From JBFELO01 sp041552055 (GTDB lineage Bacteria > Acidobacteriota > Thermoanaerobaculia > Thermoanaerobaculales > Sulfomarinibacteraceae): a DNA stretch of 29,625 nt. Under the pieces are notes generated by a model. That model saw nothing but the letters and a program-made list of their open reading frames with translations, did not search any database and had not been told where the DNA came from. Positions 1 through 7,267 of this stretch are shown here, one piece after another. Location of the stretch: NCBI GenBank assembly GCA_041552055.1, contig JBFELO010000052.1, positions 1 through 29,625 of the forward strand. The letters are read 5' to 3'. A program made the position numbers and the translations under genes. Within the stretch, counting starts at the first letter, position 1. The number at the start of each line of letters is the position of its first letter.

Positions 1-95
1 CCCAGTATCCGGGCTTCTCTTTGTGTCCGCAAAATCGGGGCAGGTCCAATCAAGGGGCCAGGACAGGGAGCAGGGCCCCCGCCCTCCCGGGGCTA

Positions 96-157
96 CCCAC
101 AGATGACACAGATTTGCGCAGATCCACACAGAAGACATCATCTGTGTGATCTGTGGG
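96..157. repeat. inverted repeat with CACAGAT motifs
   Basis: Two 18-base arms, at 96-113 and 140-157, are reverse complements with one mismatch and flank a 26-base spacer. Each arm carries two CACAGAT-type units one base apart. The element lies in a gene-free stretch (1-662). Similar ATCTGTG-rich palindromes are scattered between genes in many environmental bacterial genomes, so a REP-like element is the likely identity. I see no transposase or target-site duplication. Confidence 0.6.
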
Positions 158-221
158 CTAAGAGCGGTGGAGCAGACCCGCAGCACCTACCCTGGGGTCG
201 TTGGACGCCGGACGCCGATCG

Positions 222-350
222 CTTGACAACCCACCCGCCCACCGAGGGGTTGACGGGGTGGCCGGTGCCTGCGGCGCCTGGGGGTGAGGGGGTGAGGCCC
301 CCCGCCCACCCTCCAGTCGCTGGCCGCTGGTCGCTGGTCGCTCGCCACCA
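222..350. repeat. GC-rich composite intergenic repeat, copy 1
   Basis: This stretch contains a short hairpin, GGTGCC-TGC-GGCGCC, set between TGAGGG-type direct repeats. It ends in tandem TCGCTGG units (about 318-347). The same order of hairpin and flanking TGAGGG blocks recurs near 27598-27640, and the GCGACCAGCG units recur in four other gaps of this window. It is noncoding: the reading frames across it are arginine/proline-rich and look like no protein. Confidence 0.55.
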
Positions 351-357
351 CCCCTCA

Positions 358-460
358 TGTGTAGGCGCGCACCCCGTGCGCACACCCAAACGGATGGGAC
401 CCTCATCACGCCTCCGGCCTGGAAGTACCTGGTGCGCGCAGAGGCTGTGCGCCTACACGC
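358..460. repeat. paired GTAGGCGCGCA hairpins facing each other
   Basis: Two copies of a short hairpin element lie in opposite orientation: about 360-382 on the plus strand and about 434-457 on the minus strand. Each begins GTAGGCGC and folds on itself through GCGCGCA/TGCGCGC-type arms. The outer arms GTGTAGGCGCGCAC and GTGCGCCTACAC also pair with each other. A third copy sits at 14666-14691. No gene is seen between them. Confidence 0.5.
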
Positions 461-540
461 TGGCGTTTGGGACGGCAATATGCGCGGTGCTGCGAGCGGG
501 GAGCATCTCGGTCGGTGCGACCGGAGCAGCTTCGGCGTGC

Positions 541-665
541 CCTCTCCCCTTCGCGCTCCCCGCGGTTGCCACCTTCAACAATCGTGGGACTGAATGTCAA
601 TGTTGTTTTGGGCAGCGAGGATCCCAAGATTGTTGAAGATGGCACGCCCGCATGAGGTGATGTCA
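541..665 (-). repeat. long-hairpin intergenic repeat, copy A
   Basis: A 16-base stem (574-589 with 622-637, 15 of 16 pairs) encloses a 32-base loop. On the minus strand the flanks read CCTCATGCGGGCGTGCC before the stem and CGCGGGGAGCGCG after it. These flanks are shared with the copies at 5541-5707, 5708-5850 and 18130-18260. The element begins directly at the stop codon of the radical SAM gene at 663 and has the same orientation as that gene. A role in transcript ending or 3' end stability is possible but not shown. Confidence 0.6.
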
Positions 666-1769
666 TCGGTCCGCGAAATCCCTCAGCCGCACCGGCAGTC
701 GTCGCGGACCCCAGTCCCCGGGCGGACCGTCGAACCTGCCGGGGCACAACGCGCCGCAGCTCCGGCAGTGACCGGTGTCATCGAGGTTCCAGGCCGTCAG
801 CAGGTACCAGTCGCGGCCGATCAGCAGCTCGGCGCACTCGTGACAGGTCGTGCTGCCGCCGCCCTCGTCGTGCACGTTCCCCGTGTAGGCAAACTTGACG
901 CCGTTGTCGAGCGCGATTCGACGCGCCCGGGTGAGGGTCGACTTCGGCGTCGGCGGTGTCTTGAGCATCTTGAAGTCGGGGTGGAATGCGGTGAAGTGCA
1001 TCGGTACGTCGGTCCCGAGTGTGTCGACGACCCAGCGGGTCATCCGGTCAAGCTCGTCGTCCGAGTCGTTTTCTCCCGGGATGAGCAGCGTCGTCAGCTC
1101 GAACCAGACTTCGGTCTCGTGCTTGAGGTACACGAGGGTATCGAGCACCGGCTGCAGCGCGCCGCCGCACAGCCGCTGGTAGAAATCGTCGGTGAAGGCC
1201 TTTAGGTCCACGTTGGCGGCGTCCATGTGGGCGAAGAACTCGGATCGCGGCTCCGGCAGGATCTCGCCCGCGGTGACCGCCACGGTGGCCACCCCCAGCT
1301 CGTGGCAGGCGTGCGCCACGTCGACGGCGTACTCCATGAAGATCACCGGGTCGTTGTAGGTGAAGGCCACCGAACGGCAGCCGAGAGAATTCGCGGCCCG
1401 GGCGATGGTCTCCGGAGCGGCCGCGTCGGCCAGGGTGTCCCACTCCCGCGACTTCGAGATGTCCCAGTTCTGGCAGAACTTGCACGCCAGGTTGCAGCCC
1501 GCGGTGCCGAAGGAGAGCACACCGGTGCCCGGGTAGAAGTGGTTGAGCGGCTTCTTCTCGATCGGATCGACGCAGTAGCCCGAGGAGCGGCCATAGGTGG
1601 TGAGCACGATCTCGCCCTCGTGCGCCATGCGCACGAAGCACAGCCCGCGCTGGCCGGCCTTCAGCTTGCACAGCCGCGGACAGAGTTCGCACACCACCCG
1701 TCCGTCGTCGAGCCGACTCCAATATTTCGTCGGCCAGTGCTCCGTCGTGGGTGAAGGCTCGATCGCCAC
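663..1769 (-). CDS. amrS: AmmeMemoRadiSam system radical SAM enzyme (AmrS-type)
   Basis: This is a radical SAM protein of the family named for its genomic link to AMMECR1 and Memo homologues; its reaction is not established. The cluster motif CNLACKFC (Cys103, Cys107, Cys110, counted from the longer start) is intact and binds the 4Fe-4S cluster. An N-terminal CELCPRLC segment adds three more cysteines, as is usual in the family, and the C-terminal CRSCG and WGPRRLPV segment is also typical. I prefer the GTG at 1769 because GGAGG lies four bases upstream; a GTG at 1802 would add 11 residues but has no ribosome binding site and overlaps a promoter-like element. No Memo or AMMECR1 gene is in the window, so it stands alone here. 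It is followed at once by repeat copy A. Confidence 0.85.
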   Translation of the reverse strand: MAIEPSPTTEHWPTKYWSRLDDGRVVCELCPRLCKLKAGQRGLCFVRMAHEGEIVLTTYGRSSGYCVDPIEKKPLNHFYPGTGVLSFGTAGCNLACKFCQNWDISKSREWDTLADAAAPETIARAANSLGCRSVAFTYNDPVIFMEYAVDVAHACHELGVATVAVTAGEILPEPRSEFFAHMDAANVDLKAFTDDFYQRLCGGALQPVLDTLVYLKHETEVWFELTTLLIPGENDSDDELDRMTRWVVDTLGTDVPMHFTAFHPDFKMLKTPPTPKSTLTRARRIALDNGVKFAYTGNVHDEGGGSTTCHECAELLIGRDWYLLTAWNLDDTGHCRSCGALCPGRFDGPPGDWGPRRLPVRLRDFADR

Positions 1770-1780
1770 ACGCCCTCCCT

Positions 1781-1831
1781 GTTCAATATTTGGGTTGAAC
1801 ACGGGCCGCTGTCAAATTGCAGGGTTTGACA
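1781..1831 (-). promoter_or_regulatory. promoter-like region with two palindromes upstream of amrS
   Basis: A perfect TTGACA on the minus strand (1810-1815) is followed 19 bases on by a weak AATATT. The -10 region lies inside a dyad GTTCAA-N8-TTGAAC (1781-1800). The -35 lies inside a second perfect dyad, TGTCAAA-N8-TTTGACA (1810-1831). A start site here would leave a short leader with GGAGG before the GTG at 1769. The dyads look like operators, but the regulator is unknown. Confidence 0.4.
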
Positions 1832-1926
1832 CGTTCCGCTCTTGGGCGGCTTGGGAAACGTGAAGCGCCGTGATGGCAAGAGCAAGGGCCTGGTGGAGAG
1901 CGAAGAGTATATGGGAGATCGCGCTG

Positions 1927-1935
1927 TGGTATGAT
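1927..1935 (+). promoter_or_regulatory. extended -10 promoter of the toxin-antitoxin pair
   Basis: TG-G-TATGAT matches an extended -10 element. It lies 24 bases before the antitoxin start at 1960, with GGAG at 1949-1952 as ribosome binding site. No convincing -35 is visible, as is common for extended -10 promoters. Repression by the antitoxin itself would be usual for this kind of operon. Confidence 0.45.
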
Positions 1936-1959
1936 AAATGGTAATACCGGAGAATGTGC

Positions 1960-2202
1960 ATGGCGACTGCAAAAATCGCGATCACTCTCGATCGAACGAC
2001 CTTGAAAGAGCTTGATCGCCTGGTGGATCAGGGGATCTTCCCCAGCCGGAGCCGGGCGATCCAGGAAGCGGTCCAGGAGCGTCTCACACGATTGTCGAGG
2101 GACAGGTTGGCCCGTGAATGCACAAAGCTCGATCCGACGTTCGAAATGGTCCTCGCCGATGAGGGGCTCGATGCGGAGGCTGACTCGTGGCCCGAATACT
2201 GA
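1960..2202 (+). CDS. CopG-type ribbon-helix-helix antitoxin
   Basis: The protein is about 80 residues. Its N-terminal part (MATAKIAITLDRTTLKEL, then a segment rich in basic and polar residues ending AIQEAVQERL) fits a ribbon-helix-helix DNA-binding domain: one beta strand and two helices. The acidic C-terminal tail (DEGLDAEADSWPEY) would be the toxin-binding part. The start at 1960 is chosen because GGAG lies seven bases upstream; the ATG at 1954 is too close to it. The gene overlaps the toxin gene by 16 bases, which suggests coupled translation. Such antitoxins normally neutralise the partner toxin and repress their own promoter; both roles are inferred from family and context. Confidence 0.85.
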   Translation: MATAKIAITLDRTTLKELDRLVDQGIFPSRSRAIQEAVQERLTRLSRDRLARECTKLDPTFEMVLADEGLDAEADSWPEY

Positions 2203-2525
2203 GAGGGGAGGTGTACTGGGCGAGTCTACGTCCTGTGAAAGGGCACGAGCAGGCGGGCCGTCGACCCGTCCTGGTCATCAGCCACGACATCTTCAATGAC
2301 CGCTCGGGAACGGTGATCGCGATGGCGATCACCAGCCAGGCTCAGCGCGCAGGCTTCCCACTCGCCATCGAGATCACCGAGCCTAAGATGCCGAAACGAT
2401 CGTGGCTCAAGATCAACCAGGTTCGGACGCTGTCGATTGCGCGCCTGCACGGGCGCATCACGTGGCTTTCGCCCGAGTTGGTGAACCGTGCGATCGACGG
2501 TCTCAACGAGATCGTCGGTGATTGA
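2187..2525 (+). CDS. MazF/PemK-family endoribonuclease toxin
   Basis: This 112-residue protein has the MazF/PemK fold signatures in order: LRGEVYWASL at the start, AGRRPVLVIS, then AITSQ, and SWLKINQVRTLSIARL near residues 70-90. Family members cleave mRNA (some tRNA or rRNA) at short sequences and stop growth when the antitoxin is lost. It begins with GTG at 2187 inside the 3' end of the antitoxin gene. The length and all conserved blocks look complete, so the toxin is probably active. Cleavage specificity cannot be read from the sequence. Confidence 0.9.
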   Translation: MARILRGEVYWASLRPVKGHEQAGRRPVLVISHDIFNDRSGTVIAMAITSQAQRAGFPLAIEITEPKMPKRSWLKINQVRTLSIARLHGRITWLSPELVNRAIDGLNEIVGD

Positions 2526-2585
2526 CTCTTCGGTTGGCAAGCTGGCTCAGCGTCTCCAGCCACGGTGTGTCGCTGTTCTAAGGGG

Positions 2586-2714
2586 TCACCACCTGTAGGC
2601 CAGAGCGAGATCCACGTGCTCCCGCTCGTGCTGGTTCTGGATCTCGTCGGTATCGATGATGCTCTCGAAGGTTCGGTAGCCGAGGTTGACGTCCGAGTTC
2701 TCGTCCGCGATCAC
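2586..2714 (-). pseudogene. 42-residue ORF resembling the last strands of an outer-membrane beta-barrel
   Basis: A GTG at 2714 overlaps the CheR stop by four bases (GTGA) and opens a 42-codon frame. The codons are strongly GC-ending, as in real genes here. The peptide contains DVNLGYRTF and ends VDLALAYRW, with alternating hydrophobic residues and a terminal aromatic residue, as in the last strand of outer-membrane barrels. No upstream part of a barrel gene is present in the frame: before 2714 the frame only shadows CheR. It may be the remnant of a deleted barrel gene joined to CheR, or a small coupled ORF. I favour the remnant. Confidence 0.45.
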
Positions 2715-3529
2715 GGCCGTCGACGGTGGATCGCCCCGTGCGGCGCCCACGGCTCGAAGTCGGTTTTGTCTGGTGGGAGGCTCTCGTGCGAGCCCACGAC
2801 GAGCGCTCCGCCCGGGAAGATCGTGTCGGCGAGCCGTCGGGCGATCTCGAGCTGGAACGACTCCTCGTAGTAGGTGAAGACCAGGTTGCGGCACAGCACG
2901 ACGTGGAACGGACCGTCCGGCATCTCGGAGCGCACATCCTGGCAGAGCCAGGTGATCGATGTGCGGTGCTCGGGTTGCAGCAGGACGTCGTCACCGCGGA
3001 CCTCAAACGTCTGCTCCTGCCACTGCAGGGGCAGGTCGCGGATCGAGTCCCGCGGGTACACCGCTCTCCGAGCCCGGTCCAGCATGTGCCGGTCGGCGTC
3101 GGTGGCTACGATCTCGAGCAAGACGGTGGGGAACCGCTCGGCCAGTGCCACGTCCCAACCGATTCGGAGAGAGTACGGTTCCTCGCCCGAGGCGCAGCCG
3201 CAGCTCCAACAGCGGAGGCTGGGTTCGCCTCGGTCGATAACGAGCTCGGTGAGTGTCGGTACGACATCTTCGAACAACGCTTCGAAGACCGCGCAATCGC
3301 GCCAGAAACGCGAGATGGTGATCCGGCACAGTCGATCGAGGACGGGCCACTCGTCGTCGTGCGCTTCGAGGTAGTCTCGGTAACCTTTGAAGCCCTCGAC
3401 CTCGAGCTCCCCCAGCCGCCGTACGATCCGCTTGCAGACCTGTGATCGGACCCTGCGGAATCCGGGCCAGCGCATACGGAGGTGGGGCAGGGCCCACTGC
3501 AGGAACGAGGTGCACTCATCACGCATCAT
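2711..3529 (-). CDS. CheR-type protein-glutamate O-methyltransferase
   Basis: CheR enzymes transfer a methyl group from S-adenosylmethionine to glutamates of chemoreceptors. This 272-residue protein has the usual all-alpha N-terminal part, an SRFWRD segment (73-78), the SAM loop CGCASGEEPYS (about 110-120), an acidic ATDAD motif (151-155) and VVLCRNLVFTYYEE (about 210-225), which corresponds to the conserved CRN motif. The C terminus, GAIHRRRP, is the normal family ending. No receptor, cheB or cheA lies nearby, so its target is unknown and it may serve a non-chemotaxis pathway. The start is one of two adjacent ATGs (3529, 3526) without a clear ribosome binding site. It is divergent from the M2 peptidase gene. 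Confidence 0.88.
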   Translation of the reverse strand: MMRDECTSFLQWALPHLRMRWPGFRRVRSQVCKRIVRRLGELEVEGFKGYRDYLEAHDDEWPVLDRLCRITISRFWRDCAVFEALFEDVVPTLTELVIDRGEPSLRCWSCGCASGEEPYSLRIGWDVALAERFPTVLLEIVATDADRHMLDRARRAVYPRDSIRDLPLQWQEQTFEVRGDDVLLQPEHRTSITWLCQDVRSEMPDGPFHVVLCRNLVFTYYEESFQLEIARRLADTIFPGGALVVGSHESLPPDKTDFEPWAPHGAIHRRRP

Positions 3530-3591
3530 AGAAACCGTCTCACATTCGTCCCGTACTATGATGAACCGACTCGGTGGCTGATGGAGGGAAT

Positions 3592-5415
3592 ATGGTACGA
3601 GCTCTTTGTGGGATCGTCACGCTGCTCGGTGCGACGCTCGCGATGGTCGCGTGCGGACCGACCGTCGACACCGGGATTCGCGACGAGGTTCAGGCTTTTC
3701 TCGATGACTACACCGCAAACTACGTCGATCTGTCCACCGGGTCGTCCGAGGCCGAGTGGATCTCCAACACGAGGATCGTCGAAGGCGACGATACCAACCG
3801 CAGGCGCACAGAGGCCGCCAACCAGGCGTTGACAGCGTTCACCGGATCGGTCGAGGTGATCGAGGCCGCCGAGAGCTTCCTCGAGCGGCGCGATGCCCTG
3901 GATCTCATCCAGGCAGCACAGCTCGAGAAGGTCCTGTACAACGCGGCCAACTACCCGCAGACCGTGCCCGAGCTGGTGAAGGAGCGGATCGCTGCCGAAG
4001 CAGAGCAGGTGGAGGTTCTGTTCGGTTTCGACTTCCAGATCGGCGGAGAGTCGGTGACCACCAACGACATCGACGACATCCTGCAGACCGAGAACGATCT
4101 CGACCGGCGGCTCGAGGCGTGGCAGGCGTCGAAAGAGGTGGGGCCGCCCCTCAGGGATGGGCTCGCTCGGCTGGTTGAACTGCGCAACGGGACGGTGCAG
4201 GCGCTCGGCTACGACGATTTCTTCCAGTACCAGGTCTCTGAATACGGGATGACCAACGACGAGATGGTGGAGCTCAATCGACGTCTCGTGCGGGAGTTGT
4301 GGCCGCTGTACCGGCAGTTGCACACCTGGGCACGATACGAGCTGGCACGGCGGTTCGGGGTGGCCGACGTGCCACGGTTGATCCCGGCCCATTGGTTGCC
4401 GAACCGCTGGGCGCAGGACTGGAATCAGATGGTCACGGTCGAGGGTATCGATCTCGACTCCAAGCTGGCCGATTACTCGGCGGAGTGGGTGATGCAGCGG
4501 GCCGAGGAGTTCTACGTGAGCCTGGGCTATGACCCCATGCCTCCCACCTTCTGGCGGCTGTCGTCGTTGTACCCCTTGCCACCGGATGTGGAGTTCAAGA
4601 AGAACAACCACGCCAGTGCGTGGCACATGAACCTGGACGACGACGTGCGCAGCCTGATGAGCGTGCAACCCGATCGATACTGGTGGATGACCGTCCACCA
4701 TGAGCTCGGACACATCTACTACTTCATGGCGTACTCGAACTCCGAGGTGCCGCCACTTCTCAGGAGAGGCGCCAACCGCGCGTTCCACGAGGCGATCGGC
4801 TACCTGCTTGGGTCCGCCTCCATGCAGAAGGCGTTTCTGCAGGGACGGGGACTGGTGGCCGCGGACGTCGAGACCGACGAGATGCAATCGCTGCTGAAAG
4901 AGGCACTCGAGCAGGTGGTGTTCATCCCATGGTCGGCCGGTGTGATGACCCACTTCGAGCACGATCTGTACGCCGAAGAGTTCGGCCCTAATGAGTACAA
5001 CGCGCGATGGTGGGAGTATGTGGAACGGTTCCAGGGAGTCGCGCCCCCCGAGCCGCGCGACGAATCGCACTGCGACCCGGCGACCAAGACCCACATCAAC
5101 GACGACGCGGCCCAGTACTACGACTACGCACTGTCGTACGTGATCCTGCACCAGCTGCACGAGCACATCGCGCGTGGAATCCTCGGCGAGGACCCGCACA
5201 ACACCAACTTCTATGGACGGGAGGACGTGGGCTCCTTCATCGACGGAATCCTCCGCGTCGGCGCCACTCGCGACTGGCGTGAGCTGCTGCACGAGGCCGT
5301 CGGCGACGACATCTCGGCGCTGCCCATGCTGTCCTACTTCGCACCGCTCATGACGTGGCTGGAAGAGCAGAATGCGGGCCGCGAGCACACCCTTCCAGAG
5401 GAACCTCGAATTTGA
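3592..5415 (+). CDS. M2-family (ACE-like) zinc dipeptidyl carboxypeptidase, lipoprotein
   Basis: M2 peptidases, the family of angiotensin-converting enzyme, remove C-terminal dipeptides. The zinc site is complete: HELGH at residues 370-374 and a third ligand, Glu400, in FHEAIG. The length of 607 residues matches a one-domain ACE homologue. The start is set at the ATG at 3592 (GGAGG four bases upstream), which gives a lipoprotein signal (LLGATLAMVAC, lipidation at Cys21). The enzyme is therefore likely membrane-anchored on the outside of the inner membrane or in the outer membrane. It is monocistronic and followed by a tandem hairpin repeat array. A nutritional role in peptide breakdown is likely; the exported M3 peptidase at 25189 would fit the same lifestyle. 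Confidence 0.92.
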   Translation: MVRALCGIVTLLGATLAMVACGPTVDTGIRDEVQAFLDDYTANYVDLSTGSSEAEWISNTRIVEGDDTNRRRTEAANQALTAFTGSVEVIEAAESFLERRDALDLIQAAQLEKVLYNAANYPQTVPELVKERIAAEAEQVEVLFGFDFQIGGESVTTNDIDDILQTENDLDRRLEAWQASKEVGPPLRDGLARLVELRNGTVQALGYDDFFQYQVSEYGMTNDEMVELNRRLVRELWPLYRQLHTWARYELARRFGVADVPRLIPAHWLPNRWAQDWNQMVTVEGIDLDSKLADYSAEWVMQRAEEFYVSLGYDPMPPTFWRLSSLYPLPPDVEFKKNNHASAWHMNLDDDVRSLMSVQPDRYWWMTVHHELGHIYYFMAYSNSEVPPLLRRGANRAFHEAIGYLLGSASMQKAFLQGRGLVAADVETDEMQSLLKEALEQVVFIPWSAGVMTHFEHDLYAEEFGPNEYNARWWEYVERFQGVAPPEPRDESHCDPATKTHINDDAAQYYDYALSYVILHQLHEHIARGILGEDPHNTNFYGREDVGSFIDGILRVGATRDWRELLHEAVGDDISALPMLSYFAPLMTWLEEQNAGREHTLPEEPRI

Positions 5416-5473
5416 GTGGCTGATAACGACGCTCACGGCCCTCGCGACGAGGCCCTCACGACCTCTCGACCGC

Positions 5474-5850
5474 CGACCTTGGGGAGAACACCTCCTGCGG
5501 TGTCAGACAGTCGATGCGATTGGGAGGCCGGCGAGGCCGCCTCGTGAGGGCGCGCCGTATTTGACGTCTCGAGGACGACATTCGTTGGGGACTTCTTGCG
5601 CCGTTGGGGCCTCGAAACGTCATACCGGGCAACCTCGGGGAGCGCGAAGGGAGAAGACCGCCCCGGGTGTCGAAAGACCGAAGCGACTGGCACGCGGATT
5701 ACAGCGCCTCGTGCGGGGTGCAATTCTTGACAATGTTGGGAGCACCGCCACTCAAAACGCGTCGGCAGTCGGATCCCAACATTGTCGAGGGGCGCACCCA
5801 CGGGGAGCGCGTTGGGGAGAGGGCGCCTCGGGTGTCAGATGGTGGATAGA
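5474..5850 (+). repeat. tandem array of the long-hairpin repeat (2 full copies plus a partial one)
   Basis: Three head-to-tail units with a period of about 166 bases follow the M2 peptidase gene. The motif CTCGTG starts units at 5541 and 5708, and the tail motif GGTGTC occurs at 5499, 5666 and 5831. The first unit is only recognisable in its 3' part. The unit at 5541 has stem arms 5560-5574 and 5610-5624. The unit at 5708 has stem arms 5727-5741 and 5774-5788 (14 of 15 pairs). The two stems differ in sequence, yet both arms pair. The rest of 5416-5978 contains only the low-complexity tract listed next and no credible gene. Confidence 0.65.
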
Positions 5851-5854
5851 TTGT

Positions 5855-5913
5855 CGATGACGATGAGGATGACGATGACGAGGCGAGTGAGCGACGAGGA
5901 CGAAGACGAAGAG
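5855..5913. repeat. GAN trinucleotide-type simple repeat
   Basis: GAT/GAC/GAG/GAA triplets run in two blocks (5855-5883 and 5891-5913) and are followed by GGGCGGGTGGGCGGG. The same succession of GAN triplets then GGGTGG blocks follows the hairpin repeat at 18399-18455. Reading frames here give only Asp/Glu or Ser runs, so it is not coding. Confidence 0.6.
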
Positions 5914-5978
5914 TGGGCGGGTGGGCGGGAGAGCTCACAGCTCACGGCGTATAGCTCATGGCCCGGGCGGGTGGTTGG

Positions 5979-7265
5979 TTACTCGCCGTGCGCCGGTAAA
6001 AGCGTCCCGGTTACCTCGCCGAAACCGACGCGGATCCCGTCTCTTTCGCACCAGCCTGTCATGACGACGGTGTCGCCGTCGGCGAGGAACTTCCGGGTCT
6101 CGCCGCTCGGCAGCTCGAGCGGATCGGAACCGCGCCAGGTGAGCTCGAGCATGGAGCCGCGCTCGTGCGCCCCGGGTCCCGAAATCGTCCCCGATGCGAC
6201 CAGGTCCCCGGGACGCGCGTTGCAGCCGTTCACCGTGTGGTGGGCGAGCTGCTGGCAGATGTCCCAGTACATGTAGCGGAAGTTCGAGGTGGCGATCCGC
6301 GCCGGTCGGTCCATTCCCGTGCTCTGCAACAGCACTTCGAGGTGGATGTCGTAGCTCTGGTGCTGTGGTCGCGTCAGATAGGGGAGGGGTTCCGGCTCGT
6401 CCTGCGGCGGCCCTGCGCAGCGGAACGGCTCGAGCGCATCCAGGGTCACCACCCAGGGAGAGATGGAGGTGGCGAAGTTCTTGCCAAGGAATGGACCCAG
6501 CGGAACGTACTCCCACTTCTGGATGTCGCGCGCGCTCCAGTCGTTGACCAGCACCATGCCGAAGATGTGCTCGGCTGCGTTGCCGATCGAGATCGGCTCG
6601 CCGAGATCGTTGCCGGGTCCGACGAAGAACCCCATCTCCAACTCGAAGTCCATCAGGCGGCTCGGTCCATAGCATGGCGAATCGGCGTCGTCGGCCTTGG
6701 TCTGGCCCATCGGCCGACGAATGTCGACGCCGCTGACCACGATCGAGCTGGACCGGCCGTGATAGCCGACCGGAAGGTGCAGCCAGTTGGGCTGGAGCGC
6801 GTTGTCGGGACCCCGGAACATCGTGCCGACGTTGGTGGCGTGCTCGCGCGAGGAGTAGAAGTCCGTGTAGTCTTCGATTCGTGCCGGCAGCAGCATCTCG
6901 ACGGTGTTGGCGCGCAGCAGGGCGGCGTTCCGGAGGCCCGGATCGTTACGCAGGACCGATTCGTCGTTGATCAGGAGCTCGGTGATCCGCTCCCGCGCCT
7001 CGCGCCAGGCAGGCCGACCCATGGCCATGAAGGCGTTCAGCGCCGATTCGTTGAATACGCGGGTCCCCGACAGCGCGGGCCCGGTGAACAGTTTCCCGTC
7101 GGCCAGCACGGAGAGATCGAGAACGTAGTCGCCGATGGCGACTCCGACCCGTGGCGTTGTGTCGGCACGTGGCCGGAAGACGCCGAACGGCAGGTTGTGG
7201 ATCGAGAAATGAGAGTCCGCCGGCACGTCGACAAACGACCGCAGCGAGGCGTCGACCTGAGTCAT
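5979..7265 (-). CDS. fahA: fumarylacetoacetase (fumarylacetoacetate hydrolase)
   Basis: This enzyme splits fumarylacetoacetate into fumarate and acetoacetate, the last step of tyrosine breakdown by the homogentisate route. The 428-residue protein has an N-terminal SH3-like part (FSIHNLPFGVFRP) and the C-terminal FAH fold. Hallmark segments are FYSSREHATNVG, DFELEMGFFVG, NDWSARDIQKWEYVPLGPFL and GDLVASGTISGP, which hold the metal-binding acidic residues and substrate-binding residues. The ATG at 7265 is chosen by the conserved N terminus; longer frames upstream are read-through of the next gene. It lies two bases downstream of an unknown gene on the same strand. Other tyrosine-pathway genes are not in this window. 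Confidence 0.95.
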   Translation of the reverse strand: MTQVDASLRSFVDVPADSHFSIHNLPFGVFRPRADTTPRVGVAIGDYVLDLSVLADGKLFTGPALSGTRVFNESALNAFMAMGRPAWREARERITELLINDESVLRNDPGLRNAALLRANTVEMLLPARIEDYTDFYSSREHATNVGTMFRGPDNALQPNWLHLPVGYHGRSSSIVVSGVDIRRPMGQTKADDADSPCYGPSRLMDFELEMGFFVGPGNDLGEPISIGNAAEHIFGMVLVNDWSARDIQKWEYVPLGPFLGKNFATSISPWVVTLDALEPFRCAGPPQDEPEPLPYLTRPQHQSYDIHLEVLLQSTGMDRPARIATSNFRYMYWDICQQLAHHTVNGCNARPGDLVASGTISGPGAHERGSMLELTWRGSDPLELPSGETRKFLADGDTVVMTGWCERDGIRVGFGEVTGTLLPAHGE

Positions 7266-7267
7266 GG

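Noticed and set aside
1..662. Short open frames of 60-180 codons
   Set aside because: They are rich in Arg/Pro/Gly, cross repeats and inverted repeats, lack ribosome binding sites and resemble no protein.
5541..5850. Integron attC sites
   Set aside because: The hairpins have variable loops and TCCCAAC/GTTGGGA elements, but the core bases are in the wrong order and do not fit the attC rules at the end bases. No integrase or cassette ORFs are present.
5474..5850. CRISPR array
   Set aside because: The period is about 166 bases, repeats are long and diverged, there are only two to three units, and no cas gene is in the window.
5855..5913. Ser-rich or Asp/Glu-rich small proteins from the GAN tracts
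   Set aside because: They are translations of a simple triplet repeat, with no start-site signals and no conserved surroundings.
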